Positions 1 to 8,385 of a stretch of 64,000 nucleotides of DNA are shown here, in pieces; position 1 is the stretch's first letter, and every line of letters starts with the position of its first letter. The stretch covers positions 1,054,001-1,118,000 of the forward strand of contig JARUHJ010000001.1 of the NCBI GenBank assembly GCA_029667085.1. The letters are read 5' to 3'. The notes under the pieces are model-generated. The model did no database searches, was not told where the DNA came from, and saw only the letters and a program-made list of their open reading frames with translations. The translations under genes and the position numbers were made by a program. This stretch comes from Deltaproteobacteria bacterium IMCC39524 (GTDB lineage: Bacteria > Desulfobacterota > Desulfuromonadia > Desulfuromonadales > BM103).

Positions 1-424
1 GTTTTTCCTTGCCCTGGTGAACACGCAAGGTGCCTAGCTCTGCGCCCTGCTGATGCAGGCTGAAATAGGTAACCTCCTCAAGCTTCATTTCTTCAGTATG
101 CAGCCGCCATAGCCCACGCTGTAACAGCAAACGTCGATCTGTGATCGCATAATAGACTTGATTCCACTCCAGGCGAGCCTGAAGAAGGTGACCGACACTG
201 AAGTAGACACCCAGGAGAACAAACGGCAGTGGCAGCCAGACCAACCAGGGGAGTGCATATTCATCAGCAAGGGCCAAGCCGAGGACCTGCCAATAGGAGC
301 AAATCGCCAGAAAAACCAACCCGAAGATCGAGTGTTTCCAGTGCCTGAAGGTGTAACAACGCGGCGCAGGACGCCCCTCCCAACAGACCTCTTCTCCAAC
401 ATCCAGAACCAGACCCCGTTTCAT
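1..424 (-). CDS. PH-domain (bPH2/YdbT-like) membrane protein, partial
   Basis: The reading frame opens at an ATG at 424 and runs off the left edge, so 141 residues are visible and the C-terminus is missing. The start begins MKRGLVLDVGEEV, followed by WEGRP near residue 15. Two hydrophobic segments lie at about 33-53 and 58-80, then YAITDRRLLL at about 92-101, the usual opening strand of bacterial PH domains of the YdbT/bPH2 type. Its ATG overlaps the stop of the upstream lipoprotein gene (ATGA), so the two are translationally coupled. The function of such membrane PH proteins is poorly defined. Family call moderately sure, role unknown. Confidence 0.7.
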   Translation of the reverse strand, partial: MKRGLVLDVGEEVCWEGRPAPRCYTFRHWKHSIFGLVFLAICSYWQVLGLALADEYALPWLVWLPLPFVLLGVYFSVGHLLQARLEWNQVYYAITDRRLLLQRGLWRLHTEEMKLEEVTYFSLHQQGAELGTLRVHQGKEK

Positions 425-1515
425 TGTCCACCTGTCGCTTGCGCCAGACGTCTGGCGGAAGAACGCCCGATTTTACTGTCTGGGTCAGCCTTAACGATCA
501 TCGTGTAAAGTGCCAGGGCCTCCTTGAGGTCACCACTCTTTTCCTTGACTTCGGCCAGCAGGAAGAGATTCTCGGTGACCGGCAGCTGCGCAACACTCTC
601 CGCGAGTTCCTGACTGGCTTGGCGTAGATGCCCTTTTCCCAGGTAAAGGTAACCCAACCCCATCCGGCTACGGTAATAGTCCGGTTGCAACTTAACGGCC
701 TTTTGCAAAGGCAGACGAGCCGACTGGAGTTGCCCGGCGCGGAGATATGCCATCCCCAGCGCTCTTAATATACGAGGCTCATCAGGGGTCGCTGTCGCCG
801 ATTGCAGATAAGTCGCGATCGACTGCGCTTCATTACCCTGTTTCTCAAAATCCCGCGCCTTGCGAAGAAGTTCGTAACCTGGCCGCAAGGTTGCCAGTCG
901 CTTGACCGAATCAGGCAAACTTGTGTCCCCTGACTTGCCTATACTGGCAGCGCGGTTTAATGCCAGACAGTCTGCCTCGCAGGCAGCCTCCTTGAAAAGA
1001 CGGGCCAGGCGAATATCTGCAGCATCAGGATCGTACTTGGAGTCTTGGACTGTAAGCTGTGCGGTCACCGCTTCATTCATCTCCCGCGTTGCGTGATCTT
1101 CATAGACATTCGCGGCAAGCGCTACACCCTTTTCGAGCAGAGAGGTCAGTTCGTCGCCGCTGGTGATCTCAGCCAGAAGACCTCGTGTTAGGACAAGGTA
1201 TCCGCCAGGCAAGGGATAAAGAGCCGGAGAGCTCAGGTCTGCGACCGTGAGTTTGCAATGACCTTTTCCCTGGGAGTGTTCAAGGCAGGCACGCTTTAAA
1301 TCTGTTATCAGGGAGAGATCGTAATAAGGGCCGCCAAGCATCTGCAGTAGTCTCGCTTCTATCGCCTCACCCAAGCGATCCTTCTCGGCAGAGGTCAAGG
1401 GCAAGGGTTCGACAGGGACTTGTGGGATGAAACCAGCGCAGCCAGCAATCAAGAGCAAGGAAGCGCCCAGACCAACAAGGCACAAAATATTTTTAAAACC
1501 AACGATCGTCATCAC
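421..1515 (-). CDS. TPR lipoprotein with degenerate M48 peptidase-like region
   Basis: A 364-residue protein with a signal peptide and lipobox (I23-A24-G25-C26), so probably anchored to a membrane facing the periplasm. Residues about 45-190 follow the layout of M48/BepA-type metalloproteases: PGGYLVLTRGLL at 103-114, ELTSLL at 122-127, and EADCLAL at 180-186 where M48 enzymes carry the third zinc ligand. The zinc-binding HExxH expected at about 129-133 reads KGVAL, so catalysis is unlikely. Residues about 215-350 form TPR-type helical repeats. The likely role is a scaffold or chaperone-like envelope factor derived from a BepA-like protease (inference). It is coupled to the PH-domain gene downstream. 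Confidence 0.65.
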   Translation of the reverse strand: MMTIVGFKNILCLVGLGASLLLIAGCAGFIPQVPVEPLPLTSAEKDRLGEAIEARLLQMLGGPYYDLSLITDLKRACLEHSQGKGHCKLTVADLSSPALYPLPGGYLVLTRGLLAEITSGDELTSLLEKGVALAANVYEDHATREMNEAVTAQLTVQDSKYDPDAADIRLARLFKEAACEADCLALNRAASIGKSGDTSLPDSVKRLATLRPGYELLRKARDFEKQGNEAQSIATYLQSATATPDEPRILRALGMAYLRAGQLQSARLPLQKAVKLQPDYYRSRMGLGYLYLGKGHLRQASQELAESVAQLPVTENLFLLAEVKEKSGDLKEALALYTMIVKADPDSKIGRSSARRLAQATGGQ

Positions 1516-1654
1516 TTCAATCCAGCAGCGTTATTTAGGAAGTGCATCTTAGGCCATGCTCGCAAATCAGACAAGTCCAAGTCAAACGTCTCGCCACTTT
1601 CCGAGCAAAGTGTTTGATTTTCAAGGGCCTTTTGTCCGGTGCAAAAAAAGCTGC

Positions 1655-1682
1655 TTGCATTTCCCCGCCAAGAGACTATGAT
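1655..1682 (+). promoter_or_regulatory. Candidate sigma-70 promoter of bipA
   Basis: TTGCAT at 1655-1660 and TATGAT at 1677-1682 are separated by 16 bases and lie about 55 bases before the bipA start. This is a motif match only. Confidence 0.45.
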
Positions 1683-1736
1683 GTTCGGCTTCCCAATCAA
1701 CTCCAGACGAATATGTATGTATAAAAGGTATCGATC

Positions 1737-3548
1737 ATGACACGTCACTTACGCAACATCGCAATTATCGCTCACGTCGACCACGGTAAAACCACCCTGG
1801 TTGATGCGATGCTTAAACAATCGGGGGTTTTCCGCGAGAACCAGGTCATCACTGAACGGGTGATGGACAGCAATGACCTGGAAAAAGAACGCGGCATCAC
1901 GATCCTCTCCAAAAACTTGTCAATTCATCATAACGGCATCAAAATCAACATCGTCGACACACCCGGCCACGCCGACTTCGGCGGTGAGGTCGAGCGTGTT
2001 CTGAAGATGGTTGACTCGGTCCTGCTTTTGGTTGACGCTTTCGACGGACCTATGCCTCAGACCCGCTTTGTGTTGAAAAAGTCCCTTGACCTCGGCCTCC
2101 GTCCCATCGTCGTTATCAACAAAATAGACCGGCCTGGATCGCGCCCTGAAAAGGTCGTCGACATGGTATTCGACCTCTTTTGCGAGCTCAATGCCGATGA
2201 GAACCAGCTGGATTTCCCTTTCATCTTCACCAGCGCCAAGCAGGGCATTGCCAAACGAGAGTTAGCAGATGACTCTGACAACCTCGAACCGCTGTTTGAA
2301 ATGATCCGTGAGCGAGTGGCCCCTCCCGTTGCTGATGCAGAGGCCCCCTTTCAGATGTTGGTTACCTCCATTGACTACAATGACTACCTCGGCCGCATTG
2401 CCACCGGAAAGATTTTCAACGGCAAGATCAGCACGGGCGAAACGGTCGCATTAATCATGAAAGGTGGCGAGATCAAAAAAGGTCGCATCACCAAGCTTCT
2501 TGGCTACGAGGGTCTCAACCAGGTTGAGATAACAGAAGCAAGCGCTGGTGACATCATCACCGTTGCCGGATTCGAAAATGTCGGCATCAGTGAAACCCTG
2601 GCCTGTGCAGAGAACCCCAAATCTTTGCCTTACCTCGCCATTGACGAGCCGACACTGGCGATGAACTTCATTGTCAACTCCTCACCCTTTGCGGGGCGTG
2701 AAGGTAAGTACGTCACTTCGCGCAACTTACGCGACCGCCTCTTCAAGGAATTGCGCACTAATGTTTCCTTGCGCGTGGAAGAGACCGCCCATACCGACAC
2801 CTTCAGAGTTTCGGGGCGTGGCGAGCTGCACCTGTCCATCCTGATCGAGAACATGCGCCGCGAGGGTTTTGAACTGGCAGTTTCCAAACCGGAAGTCATC
2901 TGCCGCGAGATCGATGGAGAGAAGTGCGAACCGATGGAGTACCTGGTTATTGATGTCCCTGAAGAATTCCAGGGCACTGTCATTGAAAAACTTGGAACCC
3001 GCAAAGCGGAAATGGCGGCCATGAATGCCCTCGACGGCTTCAACCGTCTGGAATTCATCATTCCGGCCCGCGGCCTGATTGGTCTCCGCAACGAGTTCCT
3101 CACAGATACCCGCGGCACCGGGGTCATGAACCATACCTTCCAAGGTTATGCCCCCTGGAAGGGTCCAATCGCAGGTCGTAAAAACGGTGTCTTGATCGCC
3201 ATCGAGACAGCAGAGACCGTTGCTTACTCACTCTTTAACCTGCAGGACCGCGGAATCCTTTTCGTGCAACCCGGCGTTAAAGTTTACGAAGGGATGATTC
3301 TCGGCCAGCATGCTAAAGAAAACGACCTCGTGGTGAATGCTTGCAAAGGTAAGAAACTAACCAACGTGCGCGCATCCGGTACCGATGAGTCAATTCGAAT
3401 TATACCGCCACGGGATTTGACCCTTGAGCAGGCACTGGAATTCATCGATAACGATGAGCTGGTTGAAGTGACCCCCCAATCGATTCGCTTGCGTAAGCGC
3501 TTGCTCGACGAAAACGATCGTAAAAAGGCTCACAAAAAAGCCAATTAA
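1737..3548 (+). CDS. bipA: Ribosome-associated GTPase BipA/TypA
   Basis: A 603-residue translational GTPase of the usual family length. Binds the ribosome and supports growth and 50S assembly under stress, especially at low temperature (family knowledge). Visible motifs are AHVDHGKT at 12-19 (G1), DTPGHADF (G3) and NKIDRP (G4), followed by EF-G-like domains and the BipA-specific C-terminus. [13 protein letters not shown] is characteristic of this family rather than of EF-G or LepA. An AAAGG stretch precedes the ATG at 1737. It is monocistronic, with a strong terminator downstream. Confidence 0.97.
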   Translation: MTRHLRNIAIIAHVDHGKTTLVDAMLKQSGVFRENQVITERVMDSNDLEKERGITILSKNLSIHHNGIKINIVDTPGHADFGGEVERVLKMVDSVLLLVDAFDGPMPQTRFVLKKSLDLGLRPIVVINKIDRPGSRPEKVVDMVFDLFCELNADENQLDFPFIFTSAKQGIAKRELADDSDNLEPLFEMIRERVAPPVADAEAPFQMLVTSIDYNDYLGRIATGKIFNGKISTGETVALIMKGGEIKKGRITKLLGYEGLNQVEITEASAGDIITVAGFENVGISETLACAENPKSLPYLAIDEPTLAMNFIVNSSPFAGREGKYVTSRNLRDRLFKELRTNVSLRVEETAHTDTFRVSGRGELHLSILIENMRREGFELAVSKPEVICREIDGEKCEPMEYLVIDVPEEFQGTVIEKLGTRKAEMAAMNALDGFNRLEFIIPARGLIGLRNEFLTDTRGTGVMNHTFQGYAPWKGPIAGRKNGVLIAIETAETVAYSLFNLQDRGILFVQPGVKVYEGMILGQHAKENDLVVNACKGKKLTNVRASGTDESIRIIPPRDLTLEQALEFIDNDELVEVTPQSIRLRKRLLDENDRKKAHKKAN

Positions 3549-3608
3549 AAAAGATCTGGCGCAAGGCCCTCAAGGGGCAAGGAATAGTCCAGACAAAGAA
3601 TGAAGAGC

Positions 3609-3646
3609 AAAGGCAGCTTCCGTATAAGGAGCTGCCTTTGCTTTTG
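3609..3646 (+). terminator. Rho-independent terminator after bipA
   Basis: A perfect 10-bp stem, AAAGGCAGCT (3609-3618) with AGCTGCCTTT (3630-3639), is followed by a T-rich stretch. Confidence 0.85.
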
Positions 3647-3784
3647 CCTTTACGTTAAGGAAAAACCTTGAAAATTCGTGTCATTCCATCGTCCGAGTTG
3701 AGTGTTATGTGGCTTCATTTTGCATCGACTCTTCAGTACGGTTACCCTATCGAATAAATAAATCGAAAAAGGGAGTCAGATGTC

Positions 3785-3813
3785 TTGAAAAAATAAACAG
3801 ATAGCACTATGAT
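3785..3813 (+). promoter_or_regulatory. Candidate sigma-70 promoter of AMMECR1 gene
   Basis: TTGAAA at 3785-3790 and TATGAT at 3808-3813 with the ideal 17-base spacer. The predicted transcript would have a leader of roughly 45 bases before the GTG start. Confidence 0.6.
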
Positions 3814-3863
3814 TGGCGCGTTCTTCATGAGAAGCATTCACCCCAGACAACATCGGAGGCAGC

Positions 3864-4424
3864 GTGTACCGAGAGTTAAACGCTCACGAAAAGCAAGTTC
3901 TGTTGGCTATTGCCCGCCAGGCAATCGTTCACGGCGTTCAAACGGGTCAGGAGTACATCGAACCTCGAGAAGAAAAAGCCCTGAACCAACGTAACGGCTG
4001 TTTTGTGACGATCAAGCAAAACCGGCAATTGCGCGGCTGCATAGGCAACTTTCAGTCCGAGCTGCCACTGTTCAAAGAAGTCGCCCAGATGGCACAGGCG
4101 TCAGCATCGAAAGACCCCCGTTTTTATCCACTCAAAGAAGAAGATCTCACAAACTTCAACCTTGAAATCTCAGTGCTTTCACCACTGCGTAAAATTGAGA
4201 ATATTGAAGAGATCGAAGTCGGCACACACGGCATCTATATCGAAAAAAGTTTTTATCGGGGAGTGCTGCTTCCTCAAGTGGCAACCGAGCACAACTGGGA
4301 TCGCCAGACCTTCCTCAAACAAACCTGTATCAAGGCAGGATTGCCCACAGATGCGTGGGAAGCTGAAGATGCCGAGATCTACGTTTTCAGCGCCCAGGTG
4401 TTTGGCGAAGACACTTCAGAATAA
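3864..4424 (+). CDS. amrA: AMMECR1-domain protein (AmrA-like)
   Basis: A 186-residue AMMECR1-family protein. It carries the hallmark RGCIGNF at 57-63, the DPRFYPL segment, the NLEISVLSP strand and the GVLLPQVATEHNW segment near 143. The GTG at 3864 was chosen because GGAGG sits at 3855-3859 with correct spacing. In bacteria the family is often found with MEMO-like or radical-SAM partners (AmmeMemoRadiSam), but neither is next to this gene, which appears to stand alone between its own promoter and a terminator. The biochemical function is not established. Confidence 0.9.
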   Translation: MYRELNAHEKQVLLAIARQAIVHGVQTGQEYIEPREEKALNQRNGCFVTIKQNRQLRGCIGNFQSELPLFKEVAQMAQASASKDPRFYPLKEEDLTNFNLEISVLSPLRKIENIEEIEVGTHGIYIEKSFYRGVLLPQVATEHNWDRQTFLKQTCIKAGLPTDAWEAEDAEIYVFSAQVFGEDTSE

Positions 4425-4449
4425 GCCTTCGAGACAATATTCATAAAAA

Positions 4450-4478
4450 AACGGGAAGGCAGAATCTGCCTTCCCGTT
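4450..4478. terminator. Bidirectional terminator between convergent genes
   Basis: A near-perfect 14-bp stem, AACGGGAAGGCAGA (4450-4463) with TCTGCCTTCCCGTT (4465-4478), with A-rich sequence on the left and a T-containing tail on the right. It sits between the plus-strand AMMECR1 gene and the minus-strand GGDEF gene. Confidence 0.85.
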
Positions 4479-4495
4479 ATCGTTTAATTTCCAGC

Positions 4496-4537
4496 CCCCA
4501 GTAATCAGTCCCCAGACCCCAGTCCCCAGCCTCCAAC
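4496..4537. repeat. Degenerate heptamer tract (6 units)
   Basis: Six consecutive 7-base units: CCCCAGT, AATCAGT, CCCCAGA, CCCCAGT, CCCCAGC, CTCCAAC. It lies between the terminator and the 3' end of the GGDEF gene and belongs to the period-7 family seen at many other places in the window. Confidence 0.85.
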
Positions 4538-4542
4538 TCAAC

Positions 4543-5502
4543 TCAAGAGTCACATCGCGTGGTCACACGTCTATCGATCAAGTAGTTGCTACCAGGCAAA
4601 CTCTTCACATAGTCCTTGATCTCCGTAGCAACCTTAGCGATCTCAATAGGCGACGTAAAGGACCGCTTTACATCAGAGACAACCGCAATCGAAATAGACA
4701 TGATCGGAAAACGCCGCTTCACACCGTACCTGTCCGTCCCTTCGATAAAACCCTTCTCAAGATCATCGGCATGGTAGTAATCAGTGATCAGGCTGTCGAA
4801 CTCACTGATAATGGCCTTGCAAACCTGTTCGACGATCTCAGGTGAAGTGATCAAAACGAAATCATCGCCACCGATGTGACCAACAAAGTCCTGAGTTTCT
4901 GCGTATTCATCTTTAGCACGATAGAGAACCTCACCGGTCATCTTGATCAGATCACTGCCTTTGGCATAACCGTATCTGTCATTAAAAGCTTTGAAGTCAT
5001 CAAGGTCGATATAACAAAGCGCAAACTTCTCACCGTGTTCCATCTTGCCCTGCAACACCTGTTCAATGGCCATGTTGCCCGGCAGTCTTGTCAGTGGGCT
5101 GGCATCAAGATAGCGTTGCTGGCTATCCTTGATCTTCAGCATCATCTCCTGTATTTCACGGTCGAGACCATCACTTGCACTGAGAAACTCACTGGGAGTC
5201 ATTTCATCGAGGACAACGTCGCTAAGGTGTTTGGTGGCACGGCGCAAACGATCCATAATTTTAGAAGCCTGATGAACCGCAAACGCCATGGCAATCAGGC
5301 CACTCAAGAGACCAGCCAGGCAGAGAGCCATGACAATTCCCTGGCTGTTACGAAGCATTTCTTGCACGTGGAAAAAATTCGATGCCGTGAACTGATCGGC
5401 AACCTGCTCCAAAGAAGATAGTGCGACCAACCCGGCCACAATGAAAAAAGCAGCAGTCAGCAGGAAACTGATCAGAATGTAACGAATAAGGGTTAAATAC
5501 AT
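4543..5502 (-). CDS. Membrane GGDEF protein (diguanylate cyclase)
   Basis: From the chosen ATG at 5502 the protein has 319 residues. It has two transmembrane segments (about 5-30 and 54-76), a short linker helix and a GGDEF domain. The signature reads GGDDF at 211-215, an active-type variant. The inhibitory RxxD site expected just upstream reads ETQD, so product inhibition at that site is unlikely. The start at 5502 avoids overlap with the upstream zinc-ribbon gene; a start at 5586 would add 28 residues before the first membrane helix. Predicted to make cyclic di-GMP at the inner membrane; the short periplasmic loop may sense a signal (inference). Confidence 0.85.
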   Translation of the reverse strand: MYLTLIRYILISFLLTAAFFIVAGLVALSSLEQVADQFTASNFFHVQEMLRNSQGIVMALCLAGLLSGLIAMAFAVHQASKIMDRLRRATKHLSDVVLDEMTPSEFLSASDGLDREIQEMMLKIKDSQQRYLDASPLTRLPGNMAIEQVLQGKMEHGEKFALCYIDLDDFKAFNDRYGYAKGSDLIKMTGEVLYRAKDEYAETQDFVGHIGGDDFVLITSPEIVEQVCKAIISEFDSLITDYYHADDLEKGFIEGTDRYGVKRRFPIMSISIAVVSDVKRSFTSPIEIAKVATEIKDYVKSLPGSNYLIDRRVTTRCDS

Positions 5503-5539
5503 GTCAATCCAGACGTTACGCCGGCATAAGATGACTAAA

Positions 5540-5854
5540 CTATGGGGTGTCCTGTTCGGAGACTTCTTCCTTGAACCAGCGCTCAAACCAGGTGCGATGA
5601 TCTTTCTCAGAAAGCATTTTCAGATCATTGGGGCCGAGCCAGACGCCACCACAACTGACGCATTTATCCATCGGAACGCCCCTGAACTCCATCGCTTCAA
5701 TAGGATCGCCACATTTCGGGCAGCGACCAAGGCAGTATTCATGAATCAGTTTCTCGCGAGTTTCGGTCTTGATTTTCTCAATCAGTTCCTTTTCCAGATC
5801 GTGAAAGTATTTATTCTCTAAGGCTTTTTTGCGCTCTTCCCATGCGTCTGTCAT
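5540..5854 (-). CDS. Small zinc-ribbon (TFIIB-type) protein
   Basis: A 104-residue protein from the ATG at 5854, chosen because AGGAGGTG lies just upstream; a longer frame from 5887 lacks such a site. The first 40 residues are a charged helix. A zinc ribbon follows with Cys45, Cys48, Cys65 and Cys68 in CPKC and CVSC pairs and the GGVWLGPNDL tail typical of the zf-TFIIB family. Function unknown. It lies 37 bases upstream of the GGDEF gene and is probably cotranscribed with it. Confidence 0.8.
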   Translation of the reverse strand: MTDAWEERKKALENKYFHDLEKELIEKIKTETREKLIHEYCLGRCPKCGDPIEAMEFRGVPMDKCVSCGGVWLGPNDLKMLSEKDHRTWFERWFKEEVSEQDTP

Positions 5855-5920
5855 AGTGGCACCTCCTGGGATTGGCTGTTTCTTCAATTATAACAGGCAT
5901 TTGAATGCTAGCAACAAACC

Positions 5921-6880
5921 TCAGTCACTAAGTTCAAATTGACCCGCACCGTAAGTTGCACCTTTACCAATCCCAAACAGAGAGGCCGCAGCAAAAACCC
6001 AGTAAAGCTCCTGCAAGGCGGCCCCACGAACAGACATCTCGCCAATGAAACCACCAACAGACAAGCCCACTCTGCCGGGTAACGCGCGCCAATCCGACCA
6101 AATCATTCTGGCAGCGACGGTTTCAAGTTGATCGACGATTTCAAGCAGCGCAGCAGGATCATCAAGGACTTCAAGTTGACAGTGAGTATGCAACATTGAG
6201 GTCGTCCGTCTTAACATAAATGGAAAGATTTTCCGCAGCGAAGGTTTCCTTAAAGGTTTGCCATGAGTCATGAGCCGGGCCGGCGTTACAAACCTTAATT
6301 GAACCTGTTTCTGAACTGGCCCCTGACGCAGCAGCCAGGACAAGTCTTGAACAGAACAGGCCAGGGGCTCAAGAGGTTCATCCCTCCGCCACACCAGACC
6401 CTCTGATTGATCGGGTTCTAAATTAAGGAGTTCAATAACCTCAAAGTGACCCTCACCGGCAACAAGACCAAGCTTACCAATATGAATCAGGCTGCGCAGG
6501 AATTCGTGTATTAGCGGTATGCCTGTGCCAACAAAAAGTACTTCCAGAACACATCGATCACCAATAGAGAAGAACTCCTTCTGCATGACCGGCATGCTGA
6601 TGACGAAAGCCGGCGCCGGCTTTTGAAACTTGCGCAGCGCAACCGGATCAGCGCTTAAAGAAGGTTGAAACAGAGCACGCCATTGGCTTAGGGCCAACGA
6701 ATCCTGAGGATCGAAAAGTTGTCTTCCCGCTGCTCGTAAAAGTCTCCCAACACCTAGGATATCGGATGGTTGCAAAACACAAGGGGACTTCATCTCAAGA
6801 ACGAAACGTGCCTTGACGATGTCAACGTCCAGCAACTTGTCTGGCCATTCCGGTATAAAAAAATCGTTTTCAGGGGCCAT
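5921..6880 (-). CDS. Orphan Cas6-like RAMP protein
   Basis: A 319-residue protein whose second half matches the Cas6-type RAMP fold. It has a strand reading FVTPARLMTHGKP followed by a helix with MLRRTTSML, as in Cas6 proteins. The C-terminus has the pattern VGGFIGEMSVRG, then GIGKGATYGAGQ (about 303-314), equivalent to the glycine-rich loop of Cas6. The N-terminal half is less recognisable. Cas6 enzymes cut CRISPR precursor RNA, but no other cas gene and no CRISPR array is visible in this window, so this copy may act in trans or have another RNA substrate. It is divergent from tgt. The catalytic residues cannot be assigned from the sequence alone. Confidence 0.7.
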   Translation of the reverse strand: MAPENDFFIPEWPDKLLDVDIVKARFVLEMKSPCVLQPSDILGVGRLLRAAGRQLFDPQDSLALSQWRALFQPSLSADPVALRKFQKPAPAFVISMPVMQKEFFSIGDRCVLEVLFVGTGIPLIHEFLRSLIHIGKLGLVAGEGHFEVIELLNLEPDQSEGLVWRRDEPLEPLACSVQDLSWLLRQGPVQKQVQLRFVTPARLMTHGKPLRKPSLRKIFPFMLRRTTSMLHTHCQLEVLDDPAALLEIVDQLETVAARMIWSDWRALPGRVGLSVGGFIGEMSVRGAALQELYWVFAAASLFGIGKGATYGAGQFELSD

Positions 6881-6907
6881 TGCAGGTTATTGTAGTCCTT
6901 GTACAAT
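6880..6907 (+). promoter_or_regulatory. Possible tgt promoter
   Basis: TTGCAG at 6880-6885 and TACAAT at 6902-6907 with a 16-base spacer, about 100 bases before tgt. It is a weak match; the 130-base divergent region could hold other promoters. Confidence 0.3.
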
Positions 6908-7010
6908 TCTGTTAAAGTCCGCGCAAACGTTGATCTCACTCAATCGGCGTCGCTTGCAACATGAATAAACAACATTTTGCATCGTCTGCGCCAGAAAAGC
7001 CAAATATATC

Positions 7011-8135
7011 ATGTTGAAATTTGAACTGCTCGCCAAAGACAAGGGAACCCGCGCCCGTCGCGGACGCGTTACAACTCCACACGGAGTGATCGAAACTCCG
7101 ATCTTCATGCCTGTCGGCACTCATGGCGCTCTCAAGGCGATGACTCCTGCGCAGGTTGACGACGCCGGAGCCCAGATCATTCTCTCCAATACCTACCACC
7201 TGCATCTTAAACCCGGTGAAGCTCTGGTTGAGAAGGCCGGTGGCCTGCATAAGTTCATGAACTGGCCGAAACCAATCCTCACCGACAGCGGGGGATTCCA
7301 GGTCTTCTCCTTGCCTAAAAAAGAGATCACCGACACCGGGGTCTTTTTCAAGCATGAGGTTAATGGCGACCGTATCTTCCTTGGTCCCAAAGAAGCGACC
7401 GGCATCCAGAACCGGCTTGGCGCTGACATCATCATGGCTTTTGACGAATGCATCCCCTACCCGGCCACCCACGACTACGCCCGCAAATCCATTCGTAAAA
7501 CCTTGAACTGGGCAGAGCAATGCCTTAAAGCCCACAATCGTGAAGACCAGGCTCTGTTCGGCATCGTCCAGGGCGGCATTTACGATGACCTGCGACGTGA
7601 CTGTGCATTGGCCCTCAAGGAAATGGACTTCCCGGGTTATGCCGTAGGCGGTGTCAGCGTCGGTGAAGGACTTGAGTTACTGAAAAAGGTTGTCGACTAT
7701 ACAGAACCCTTCTTGCCCGAGGATAAACCCAGGTACCTGATGGGAGTCGGCTTGCCCGAAGATATTCTCGAAAGCATCGAGCGCGGCATGGATATGTTCG
7801 ATTGCGTCATCCCGACCCGTTATGCGCGCAGCGCGACCCTTTTCACTCGTCGTGGCAAGATTCGCCTGACCAACCGCCGCTACCGCCGGGACTTCTTTCC
7901 GGTCGATGCCTCTTGCAGCTGCTACTGTTGCACCAATTTCACCAGAGCCTATCTGCACCACCTCTTCAACGCCAACGAAGTGCTTTCCGCCACCCTGGCC
8001 GCCATCCACAACGTACGTTTCTACCTCGACATGGTTGCAGGTGCTAGAGAGGCGATCGAAGCAAATAACTATGCGGACTTCAAGGCCGACTTCCTCGGTG
8101 AGTATCTACGTGATGACGGCAAACCTGGTCATTGA
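7011..8135 (+). CDS. tgt: tRNA-guanine transglycosylase (queuosine synthesis)
   Basis: A 374-residue bacterial TGT of normal length. It exchanges guanine-34 for preQ1 in tRNAs with GUN anticodons. Asp92 in TDSGGFQVFSL is in the conserved active-site motif, GIVQGGIYDDLR is the substrate-binding loop, and the zinc site is CSCYCC plus a downstream His in TRAYLHHLF. The start at 7011 begins MLKFELLAKD, typical of the family. queA, often adjacent in other bacteria, is not here. Confidence 0.97.
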   Translation: MLKFELLAKDKGTRARRGRVTTPHGVIETPIFMPVGTHGALKAMTPAQVDDAGAQIILSNTYHLHLKPGEALVEKAGGLHKFMNWPKPILTDSGGFQVFSLPKKEITDTGVFFKHEVNGDRIFLGPKEATGIQNRLGADIIMAFDECIPYPATHDYARKSIRKTLNWAEQCLKAHNREDQALFGIVQGGIYDDLRRDCALALKEMDFPGYAVGGVSVGEGLELLKKVVDYTEPFLPEDKPRYLMGVGLPEDILESIERGMDMFDCVIPTRYARSATLFTRRGKIRLTNRRYRRDFFPVDASCSCYCCTNFTRAYLHHLFNANEVLSATLAAIHNVRFYLDMVAGAREAIEANNYADFKADFLGEYLRDDGKPGH

Positions 8136-8227
8136 CCCTGCCCCAGTCGGCCAAGATGAATGAATTACCTCGCTGCAAGCGACAGGGCTTCAGTAAACAA
8201 AAAAAGGTTAGGCTTGTACAAAAATAC

Positions 8228-8332
8228 TTTCGCCACAGAGCCACAGAGGACACAGAGAGGACCAAAGTTCTCTACTTTTCTCTGTGCCCTCTGTGCCTCG
8301 AGTGAGAGAAGCGAACGGGTGGCAAAAAGCAT
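8228..8332. repeat. Inverted-repeat element, CACAGAG type, left copy
   Basis: Imperfect inverted arms, GCCACAGAGGACACAGAGA at 8240-8258 and TCTCTGTGCCCTCTGTGCC at 8279-8297, are followed by a tail CTCGAGTGAG ... GAACGGGTGG (8297-8322). The tail recurs at 9345-9370. Such CACAGAG/CTCTGTG palindromic elements are scattered through many bacterial genomes (general knowledge). No transposase is present. Confidence 0.8.
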
Positions 8333-8385
8333 TTGTCTCATCTAAGCAAGCACTGGGAAATACAATCCACCCTTCCGATTGAATT

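Larger units (their letters stand above)
3549..3863. other. Intergenic region bipA-AMMECR1 gene
   Basis: This 315-base gap holds the bipA terminator and a good promoter for the next gene. No convincing coding sequence is seen between them. Confidence 0.7.

Noticed and set aside
85-402. 105-codon minus-strand ORF at the left edge
   Set aside because: It lies in the wrong frame over the PH-domain gene, whose real frame starts at 424 and leaves the window.
8160-8345. Small ORF with TEPQRTQRG and LCALCASSERSERVA
   Set aside because: This is the translation of the CACAGAG inverted-repeat element, a known source of false ORFs. The frame at 9214-9399 is similar.
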